Part shown: positions 8,630 through 18,667 of the stretch, piece after piece
Position numbering within the stretch: the first letter of the stretch is position 1
How the letters are laid out: every line of letters starts with the position of its first letter
Origin: Pseudomonas sp. ATCC PTA-122608
Lineage (GTDB): Bacteria > Pseudomonadota > Gammaproteobacteria > Pseudomonadales > Pseudomonadaceae
NCBI RefSeq assembly: GCF_001952855.1
Contig: NZ_LPNO01000052.1
Location: forward strand, 153,844-217,843
Direction of reading: 5' to 3'
Length of the DNA: 64,000 nt
Made by a program: the position numbers and the translations under genes
Notes under the pieces: generated by a model
Databases searched by the model: none
Seen by the model: only the letters and a program-made list of their open reading frames with translations
Told to the model about the DNA's origin: nothing

Positions 8630-10336
8630 GTGTATCAACATTTTATCGAAGGGCTGCAACGCCTGGGCCGTGCACTGATGCTGCCGATCGCGATTCTGCC
8701 GATCGCCGGCCTCCTGCTGCGACTGGGCGACACTGACCTGCTGAACATCGCGGTGATGCACGACGCCGGGCAGGCGATCTTCGCCAACCTGGCGCTGATC
8801 TTCGCCATCGGGATTGCCGTGGGTTTTGCCCGCGACAACAACGGCACGGCGGGCCTGGCGGGTGCCATTGGGTACCTGGTGATGGTCTCCACCCTCAAGG
8901 TGATGGACGCCAGCATCAACATGGGCATGCTCGCGGGGATCGCCAGCGGCTTGATGGCCGGTGCGCTGTACAACCGCTTCAAGGACATCAAGCTCCCCGA
9001 ATACCTGGCGTTCTTTGGTGGGCGACGGTTTGTGCCGATCGTTACCGGGTTCTCAGCGGTGGCGCTGGGGGTGATCTTTGGTTTGATCTGGCCACCGATC
9101 CAGCATGGCATCAACAGCTTCGGCGTACTGCTGATGGAAAGCGGCAGCTTTGGCGCGTTCGTGTTTGGTGTGTTCAACCGCCTGCTGATCGTCACTGGCT
9201 TGCACCATATCCTCAACAACATGGCCTGGTTTGTGTTCGGCAGCTTCACGGATCCGGTGACCGGCGCGGTAGTGACCGGCGACCTGACCCGCTACTTTGC
9301 CGGCGACCCGAAAGGCGGCCAGTTCATGACCGGCATGTTCCCGGTCATGTTGTTCGGTCTGCCGGCGGCGTGCCTGGCGATGTACCGCAATGCCCTGCCG
9401 GAGCGGCGCAAAATCATGGGCGGGATTTTCCTGTCGATGGCGCTGACCTCGTTCCTGACCGGGGTGACCGAGCCGATTGAGTTCGCGTTCATGTTCCTCG
9501 CGCCATTCCTGTATCTGCTGCATGCGCTGCTGACCGGCTTGTCGATGGCGGTCACCAACATGCTCAACATTCACCTGGGCTTTACCTTCTCCGGCGGGTT
9601 TATCGACATGGTGCTGGGTTGGGGTAAATCCACCAACGGCTGGCTGGTGTTCCCGGTTGGGCTGGCGTATGCGGTGATCTATTACAGCGTGTTCAACTAC
9701 TGCATCCGTCGCTTCAATTTGAAGACGCCGGGGCGTGAGGATATTCAGGTCGTACAGGCTGAGACCATGACCGATAACCAGCGGGCCGGCGCTTACATTC
9801 GAGCGCTGGGTGGTGCGGACAATCTGCTGAGTGTGGGTGCTTGCACGACGCGCCTGCGGTTGGACATGGTGGATCGCAACAAGGCGGTGGATGCTGAGTT
9901 AAAAGCACTGGGTGCCATGGCTGTGGTTCGGCCAGGAAATGGCGGGAGCTTGCAGGTAGTGGTCGGGCCGATGGCGGACAGCATTGCCGATGAGATTCGG
10001 TTGGCGATGCCTTCGTATGTTGCGGCGCCTGCGGCGGCGGTAACGCCTGTTGAGAAGGGCACACCGGTGAATGTGCATGAGGCCGAGAAATGGCTGAGCG
10101 CGCTGGGCGGTCGGGCCAATGTTTTGCAATTGGATGCGGTGGCGATGACGCGGCTACGGGTGGAGCTGGGGGACGGTTCGGTGTTGTCGGAATCCCAACT
10201 GACTGCGCTGGGTTGCCAGGGTGTTAGCCAGCTTGAGAGTGGGGTTTGGCACTTGCTGATTGGTGACAAGGCTTCGGGGTTGGGTGAGGCGTTGGAGCGG
10301 TTGGTCAGTGGTCGTGAGGTTGGGGTAAAAGCCTGA
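8630..10336 (+). CDS. nagE: PTS N-acetylglucosamine permease EIIC-EIIB with an extra degenerate EIIB domain
   Basis: A 568-residue membrane permease starting at GTG 8630, with AGGGAG at 8617-8622. Residues 1-370 are the EIIC channel with many hydrophobic segments and the TGVTEPIEFAFMFL signature. Residues about 385-460 are EIIB with the phosphocysteine motif GACTTRLRLDM. Residues about 480-565 form a second EIIB-like domain in which the motif reads AVAMTRLRVEL, so the cysteine is missing. It imports and phosphorylates GlcNAc using EIIA from the preceding fusion protein, and is the last gene of the nag operon. Confidence 0.93.
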   Translation: MYQHFIEGLQRLGRALMLPIAILPIAGLLLRLGDTDLLNIAVMHDAGQAIFANLALIFAIGIAVGFARDNNGTAGLAGAIGYLVMVSTLKVMDASINMGMLAGIASGLMAGALYNRFKDIKLPEYLAFFGGRRFVPIVTGFSAVALGVIFGLIWPPIQHGINSFGVLLMESGSFGAFVFGVFNRLLIVTGLHHILNNMAWFVFGSFTDPVTGAVVTGDLTRYFAGDPKGGQFMTGMFPVMLFGLPAACLAMYRNALPERRKIMGGIFLSMALTSFLTGVTEPIEFAFMFLAPFLYLLHALLTGLSMAVTNMLNIHLGFTFSGGFIDMVLGWGKSTNGWLVFPVGLAYAVIYYSVFNYCIRRFNLKTPGREDIQVVQAETMTDNQRAGAYIRALGGADNLLSVGACTTRLRLDMVDRNKAVDAELKALGAMAVVRPGNGGSLQVVVGPMADSIADEIRLAMPSYVAAPAAAVTPVEKGTPVNVHEAEKWLSALGGRANVLQLDAVAMTRLRVELGDGSVLSESQLTALGCQGVSQLESGVWHLLIGDKASGLGEALERLVSGREVGVKA

Positions 10337-10360
10337 ATCTTTACTGAGCATCAGGGCCTC

Positions 10361-10443
10361 TTCGCGAGCAAGCCCGCTCCCACATTTTGATCGGTGCCCG
10401 TCATGGCAACGCGGTCAAATGTGGGAGCGGGCTTGCTCGCGAA
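10361..10443. repeat. REPIN (paired inverted REP sequences)
   Basis: Perfect 27-base arms at 10361-10387 and 10417-10443 of the same family as the element at 204-289, separated by 29 bases. It follows the nagE stop by 24 bases and may form a large hairpin at the 3' end of the nag transcript; no separate U-rich terminator is visible there. Confidence 0.9.
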
Positions 10444-10463
10444 TGGCCCTCACAGGCGCCGAA

Positions 10464-10757
10464 TTACTCAGGCTCAGGCACCTCATACAAGTCCAGCATC
10501 CGATCCACCATCAACTGAACCCCCTCCAGTATCCGACAAATCCCCAGCGCCACATCACGGTGGGAACCGTCGACTTCAAACGCCAGATGAACTGTCAGCG
10601 CCTGCACTGAGGCAAGATCCTGAGAGGCGTTCGCCAGCAGGGTTTCGCTATCCAGATTAGGTACCAGGGTGAATAACTGATCGGCAGGTTAACCCGTCGC
10701 CTGGCGGGCTGCGGCTTGAAGTGAGGCTATGGAAGATGAGGTGTTTTCTTTGACCAT
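10464..10757 (-). pseudogene. DUF6124/DUF3077-like small protein gene with a premature stop
   Basis: Reading the minus strand from the ATG at 10757 gives MVKENTSSSIASLQAAARQA, then TG and a TAA at codon 23 (10689-10691). The same frame then stays open to a TAA at 10464-10466. The downstream part (PADQLFTLVPNLDSETLLAN, then SVQALTVHLAFEVDGSHRDV) looks like the short Pseudomonas proteins of DUF6124/DUF3077, whose function is unknown. One base change would restore a 97-residue protein. It could be a true pseudogene, a sequencing error, or a downstream gene with its own start. Confidence 0.65.
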
Positions 10758-10808
10758 CGTGAAGCTCCGAGAAGAATAGGCTCCTAGTGATGTTTACGAG
10801 CTTGCAGT

Positions 10809-10892
10809 CCCGGTCACTGAATTGGCAGCGACTGGCGGAGGTTAGAGAGGCAGATTCCGAGGGACAACCTGAAAGAGCTGTCAGAATATTCC
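10809..10892. repeat. Flanking tract A, related to tract B at 12088-12171
   Basis: This 84-base tract matches 12088-12171 without gaps at about 60 of 84 positions by my hand count. The best part is TTCCGAGGGACAACCTGAAA at 10855 against TTCCGAGCGACAACCTGAAA at 12134. Both tracts are followed within about 70 bases by a terminator hairpin (30 bases after A, 41 bases after B). They bracket the nucleotidyltransferase module. Each begins with a short plus-strand frame containing PVTE that ends in a stop, so they may be remnants of related gene ends. Confidence 0.6.
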
Positions 10893-10916
10893 GCGCCATT
10901 GAGAAACCGCAGACAA

Positions 10917-10940
10917 CAAAAACCCGACATAAGCCGGGTT
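10917..10940 (-). terminator. Rho-independent terminator after the nucleotidyltransferase module
   Basis: AACCCG (10921-10926) pairs with CGGGTT (10935-10940). On the minus strand the hairpin is followed by TTTTTG, as expected for a terminator 20 bases downstream of the 10960-11412 gene. Confidence 0.75.
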
Positions 10941-10959
10941 CGTTTATGGCCATTTTCGC

Positions 10960-11412
10960 TTAAGCAGAGGCTGCTCGTTGTTCAGCTTCGTAATGCCGAG
11001 TCTGGAAAGGCATCAGCGCTTGAGCCTTCAAACCAAGACCTTCACTCAATCCCCAAGAAACCGCCAGCTGATCGCGACGACTACGAAGCGCCACAATAGC
11101 TAGTGGCTTCGGCTCCAACTTGGGAGTCGAGCGTGTAAACAGCTCAAGGGCCTTAAAAGCTTCAGATACTCGGCCATCAGTGACGCACGAAAAACGCGTG
11201 AATCGCTCAAGCAGATAACCTGCTCGGCGAACCTCCACCTCACTGGCATGCTGCTTTAGAAAAGCTCTAGCCTCGCTGACGAGGTTGGCGTCCGAATACC
11301 AAACCGCTTTCGCCGCACTGACAAGCGCAACATCATCAGCCTGATTCAAAGGGCTTTTGACCAGCGTATCCAAAGCAGATGAGAGGACGTGGCCGTTAGG
11401 GGGCTTCGCCAT
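10960..11412 (-). CDS. Unrecognised 150-residue protein, partner of the upstream nucleotidyltransferase
   Basis: I do not recognise this protein. It has 150 residues, no signal peptide or membrane segment, and looks mostly helical (RARAFLKQHASEV-type stretches, AKAVWYSDANLVSEARAFLK near residues 34-53). Its ATG lies 17 bases inside the 3' end of the nucleotidyltransferase gene, so the two are translationally coupled. GC content is visibly lower than in flanking genes. By analogy with two-gene MNT-fold modules (AbiE, HEPN-MNT) it could be the cognate partner or antitoxin, but that is speculation. A terminator follows at 10917. Confidence 0.7.
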   Translation of the reverse strand: MAKPPNGHVLSSALDTLVKSPLNQADDVALVSAAKAVWYSDANLVSEARAFLKQHASEVEVRRAGYLLERFTRFSCVTDGRVSEAFKALELFTRSTPKLEPKPLAIVALRSRRDQLAVSWGLSEGLGLKAQALMPFQTRHYEAEQRAASA

Positions 11413-12034
11413 CTATAGTCTCCAGGTAGTCATGCAAAATATTGGTGAGCACGGATCTGGGTGGCTCTTTGTTGCCAACATACATATCTATCGCCTGCAA
11501 TGCCAGACGACGCAGCTCAGTGGTCAATATGAACCCTGACCTAAGCAGTGCCATGATGTCGCCTACGTCTTGGTCAGTGGCTCTACCCAGCTTGGAGATG
11601 ACTATGTCGATAGGCGCAGCGATGTGAAGATGCAACGCCGATTCAATCGGAAACTCTTCAAGCGGCAGGCTCCGTTCCCAATACTCCTCATGAAGCGGAC
11701 CAAAACCAGTGTTGTATTGGAGGTCATAGTTCAGCTCCATCAGCCGGCCGGAGCGTTCGTCGACAAATTGCTCTGGTACCTCTGCAAGTAACGTTTGAAG
11801 AAGGAACCTGTCAGGAGCCCTGGCAGAGTAAATTTCCGCATCGACATCTGTAGAAACCCGGTGGTTGGTATAAAGGTGGACAGCACAACCACCGAAAACG
11901 ATCACTTTGACCGCACCAGGCTCGGCGCCCTCAAGTATCAGCTCGGCTTCGACGGATTTGAACATTGAAATCAAAGCCCTCCCAAGCGCTGTGCCCGTAT
12001 TGAGTCGTGGAGCAATTACATCCGGCAATGTCAT
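11396..12034 (-). CDS. MNT-fold nucleotidyltransferase-like protein (DUF6036/AbiEii type)
   Basis: A 212-residue protein. Residues 44-67 read VIVFGGCAVHLYTNHRVSTD followed by VDAE. This is the GG...R.T.D.D signature of minimal nucleotidyltransferases, with G48-G49 and the metal-binding aspartates D63 and D65 intact. The C-terminal half is helical with IDIVISKLGRATDQDVGDIM, the conserved K...R...D segment of AbiEii/DUF6036 proteins. Relatives transfer nucleotides to tRNA or protein in toxin-antitoxin and phage-defence systems. It leads a two-gene unit with the 10960 gene. Two lines I counted have 50-52% GC, against 58-72% in sampled neighbours. Confidence 0.78.
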   Translation of the reverse strand: MTLPDVIAPRLNTGTALGRALISMFKSVEAELILEGAEPGAVKVIVFGGCAVHLYTNHRVSTDVDAEIYSARAPDRFLLQTLLAEVPEQFVDERSGRLMELNYDLQYNTGFGPLHEEYWERSLPLEEFPIESALHLHIAAPIDIVISKLGRATDQDVGDIMALLRSGFILTTELRRLALQAIDMYVGNKEPPRSVLTNILHDYLETIDGEAP

Positions 12035-12087
12035 TGTTGGGTCTCAGATACTGATGTGATGAAGCTGGACGGGGCCCGAAATCTGAT

Positions 12088-12171
12088 CCCGGTCACCGAG
12101 TGGACGGTGACCAAAGAAGGCTATTGAGGGCGGTTCCGAGCGACAACCTGAAAAGGACGTCAGAAAAATCC
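12088..12171. repeat. Flanking tract B, related to tract A at 10809-10892
   Basis: Colinear partner of tract A on the other side of the nucleotidyltransferase pair. Upstream of and into this tract the plus strand has an open frame ending in ARNLIPVTEWTVTKEGY and a TGA at 12125-12127, which reads like the C-terminus of a lost gene. The 12035-12263 gap otherwise holds only the terminator below. Confidence 0.6.
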
Positions 12172-12204
12172 AAACCATCCGTAGGCTATCCACAGAACCT
12201 CAGG

Positions 12205-12243
12205 CAACAAAAAACCCGCTGACCAAACTGGCCCAGCGGGTTT
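12205..12243 (-). terminator. Rho-independent terminator of the purL operon
   Basis: AAACCCGCTG (12212-12221) pairs with CAGCGGGTTT (12234-12243). Read on the minus strand, the stem is followed by TTTTTTGTTG. It lies about 20 bases past the stop of the 12264 gene, ending the purL transcript. Confidence 0.8.
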
Positions 12244-12263
12244 CTTGTTTTGCAGCCGACGAA

Positions 12264-12575
12264 TCAAAAATCCGCCAACTGCCACACCTCATACGCCGGT
12301 GTCTCATACGGATGGCTAAGCTTCAACGCAGCCACGACAGCCACGATCAATTCATCCGCCACCACCAGCTCAACCTTCCATTCTTCAACCACTTCAACCT
12401 GCCCCACCTGCCCGATAAACGGCTGGCTGCCGTCCATCGCGCGGAATTGGCCCTGGCCCAGTACCTGCCAAGCGCAGCTGTCGTAGTGGCCGATGCGCCC
12501 GCCGCCGGCTGCGAAGACGGCGGTTTTCACCGTCTCCACATGGCTGTCGGGCACAAAGAAGGCGAGCTTGTACAC
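12264..12575 (-). CDS. NIF3/YqfO-like domain protein (CutA/PII-like fold)
   Basis: A 103-residue protein matching the central insert domain of Nif3/YqfO proteins on its own: it starts YKLAFFVPDSHVETVKTAVF and has GRIGHYDSCAWQVLGQGQFR, then ends with ALKLSHPYETPAYEVWQL. The fold resembles CutA/PII trimers. No enzymatic role is established. Its start is four bases beyond the purL stop, so it is co-transcribed with purL, and a terminator follows. Confidence 0.82.
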   Translation of the reverse strand: MYKLAFFVPDSHVETVKTAVFAAGGGRIGHYDSCAWQVLGQGQFRAMDGSQPFIGQVGQVEVVEEWKVELVVADELIVAVVAALKLSHPYETPAYEVWQLADF

Positions 12576-12579
12576 CGTC

Positions 12580-16476
<3,897 letters not shown>

Positions 16477-16763
16477 CTTCGGGACAGCCTCGGGAAGGGG
16501 GTGTGCTTTGAGGCCGTGCATTCTAGCGTAAACCGTCGCCAACGGCACCCGAAACGGCACCTATGGCCGCTGCCGGACGTCAGTTGGCATAAATCGCACG
16601 ATATCAGATGGCCATCCCAGCTATTCCGGGCAGTTATTTTAACCGTCACAATCGGCTGCCAAGCCCCGTTTCTGCGGCCTGTAGCCCAGCTTTACGGGCG
16701 CTAGCAGACAAGTGCCCCGCTGTCGAGATATGGCGCCGCGAGTCCTTTGCGTATACTGCGCAG

Positions 16764-18224
16764 ATGTTCTCCCCTACTGCTTTACGCCCGCGATGCGCCA
16801 AATGGCTCTTCGTCACCGGACTCTTCCTGCTGCTCAGCGCGTGTGTGGATAAACCCAACACGCTCGAGCGAATCAAGGAGGATGGCGTATTGCGGGTGGT
16901 TACCCGAAACAGCCCGGCCACTTATTTCCAGGACCGTAACGGCGAAACCGGTTTCGAATACGAACTGGTCAAGCGCTTTGCCGACGACCTGGGTGTAAAG
17001 CTGGAGATCCAGACCGCCGACAATCTTGACGACCTGTTCTCACAGATCGGCAAACCCAACGGCCCGGTGCTGGCCGCCGCCGGTCTGGTCAGCAGCGAGC
17101 AGCGTCGCCAAGAGGTGCGTTTCTCCCATCCGTACCTGGAAGTCACCCCGCAGATCATCTACCGCAACGGCCAGTCCCGCCCGACCACTGCGGCAGACCT
17201 GGTGGGCAAGAAGATCATGGTGCTCAAGGGCAGCACCCACGCCGAGCAACTGGCGGCGCTGAAAAAACAGTTTCCCGCAATTGAATACGAAGAATCCGAC
17301 GCCGTTGAGGTGGTCGACCTGCTGCGCATGGTGGACGAAGGCCAGATCGACCTGACCCTGGTGGACTCCAACGAAGTGGCGATGAACCAGGTGTACTTCC
17401 CCAACGTGCGGGTGGCCTTTGACCTTGGTGATGCCAGCAACCAGGCGTGGGCCGTGGCCGCGGGTGATGACAACAGCCTGCTCAACGAGGTCAACAGCTA
17501 CCTCGACAAGGTTGAAAAGAACGGCACCCTGCAACGCCTGAAAGACCGCTATTACGGGCACGTCGATGTACTCGGCTACGTCGGCGCCTACACCTTCGCC
17601 CAGCATCTGCAGCAGCGCCTGCCCAAATACGAGAAACACTTCCGCGCCTACGCCAAGGAAGAAAAGGTCGACTGGCGCCTGTTGGCGGCCATTGGTTATC
17701 AGGAATCACTCTGGCAGCCGGCGGTCACCTCCAAGACCGGCGTGCGCGGCCTGATGATGCTGACCCAGAACACTGCGCAAGCCATGGGCGTGTCCAACCG
17801 TTTGGACGCCAAGCAGAGCATCATGGGCGGCGCCAAGTACCTGGCCAAGATCAAGGATGAACTGGACGACAAGATTGCCGAGCCGGACCGCACCTGGTTT
17901 GCCCTGGCAGCGTACAACGTCGGCACCGGTCACCTGGATGACGCGCGCAAGCTGGCCGAGAAAGAAGGCCTGAGCCCGAACAAGTGGCTGGACGTGAAGA
18001 AGATGCTGCCACGCCTGTCGCAGAAGCAGTGGTACAGCAAGACCCGTTATGGCTATGCCCGTGGCGGTGAGCCCGTGCACTTTGTGGCGAACATCCGGCG
18101 CTACTACGACATCCTGACGTGGGTGACGCAGCCGCAGTTGGAAGGCAATCAGGTGGTGGAAGGCAACCTGCATGTGCCGGGTGTGGACAAGACCAAGCCG
18201 ACCGACGAAACCCCGCCGCTCTAA
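16764..18224 (+). CDS. mltF: Membrane-bound lytic murein transglycosylase F
   Basis: A 486-residue two-domain protein. The N-terminus (WLFVTGLFLLLSAC) is a signal sequence with a lipobox-like cysteine at C27. Residues 40-265 are a periplasmic substrate-binding (SBP_bac_3) regulatory domain. Residues about 300-460 are an SLT family 1 catalytic domain with the catalytic glutamate E314 (GYQESLW) and TSKTGVRGLMMLT, AAYNVGTGH. It cleaves peptidoglycan to anhydromuropeptides at the outer membrane. The start is unusual: TATACT at 16752-16757 sits only six bases before the ATG and no Shine-Dalgarno is visible. Confidence 0.95.
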   Translation: MFSPTALRPRCAKWLFVTGLFLLLSACVDKPNTLERIKEDGVLRVVTRNSPATYFQDRNGETGFEYELVKRFADDLGVKLEIQTADNLDDLFSQIGKPNGPVLAAAGLVSSEQRRQEVRFSHPYLEVTPQIIYRNGQSRPTTAADLVGKKIMVLKGSTHAEQLAALKKQFPAIEYEESDAVEVVDLLRMVDEGQIDLTLVDSNEVAMNQVYFPNVRVAFDLGDASNQAWAVAAGDDNSLLNEVNSYLDKVEKNGTLQRLKDRYYGHVDVLGYVGAYTFAQHLQQRLPKYEKHFRAYAKEEKVDWRLLAAIGYQESLWQPAVTSKTGVRGLMMLTQNTAQAMGVSNRLDAKQSIMGGAKYLAKIKDELDDKIAEPDRTWFALAAYNVGTGHLDDARKLAEKEGLSPNKWLDVKKMLPRLSQKQWYSKTRYGYARGGEPVHFVANIRRYYDILTWVTQPQLEGNQVVEGNLHVPGVDKTKPTDETPPL

Positions 18225-18255
18225 TCCCCCCCGATTCTCCAAACACCACAAAACC

Positions 18256-18349
18256 AATGTGGGAGCGGGCTTGCTCGCGAAGGCGGTGGTTCAGCCAGCA
18301 CATGTATTGACTGACACACCGCCTTCGCGAGCAAGCCCGCTCCCACATT
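18256..18349. repeat. REPIN (paired inverted REP sequences)
   Basis: Inverted arms of about 33 bases at 18256-18288 and 18317-18349, extending the common REP core by GGCGGTG/CACCGCC. It occupies the gap between the convergent mltF and the trehalose operon. Confidence 0.9.
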
Positions 18350-18363
18350 TGATCTCCGTTGAT

Positions 18364-18666
18364 TTATAGAGCGGTGTTCAGGCCGGTGATCAGGTGCACC
18401 ACCCCGCCCGCCAACACCATCACGCCCGGCACACCCGCTGCCTTCAACGCCTGCGCATCCAACCGCCCCGCATCCTTCAATTGCACCCGCACCCGGGTCA
18501 ATGCCACCCGCTGCTGCGACGTGAGATTCTCCGCCCCGCCCAGCGCATTCAGCACCGCCGGCGCCAGCGCTGTTTCGCCCGCTGGCGCAACAACCGCCTG
18601 TGGCGTTTCAAGAACCAGATCCGGCGTCAGGGCCTTCCAGAACGCCCGCTGAAATTTCTCGAACAT
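18364..18666 (-). CDS. Free-standing PTS EIIB-like domain lacking the phosphorylated cysteine
   Basis: A 100-residue protein that is essentially one glucose-family EIIB domain: LNALGGAENLTSQQRVALTR near residues 39-58, then AAGVPGVMVLAGGVVHLITG. The canonical CxTRLR becomes VALTRVR, so the phospho-accepting cysteine is replaced. Phosphotransfer is therefore not expected; a regulatory or structural role is possible. The start at 18666 (MFEKFQ) is one base after the stop of the EIIA-HPr-EI gene; an earlier in-frame ATG at 18696 would overlap it. It is the last gene of the trehalose operon. Confidence 0.8.
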   Translation of the reverse strand: MFEKFQRAFWKALTPDLVLETPQAVVAPAGETALAPAVLNALGGAENLTSQQRVALTRVRVQLKDAGRLDAQALKAAGVPGVMVLAGGVVHLITGLNTAL

Positions 18667-18667
18667 G

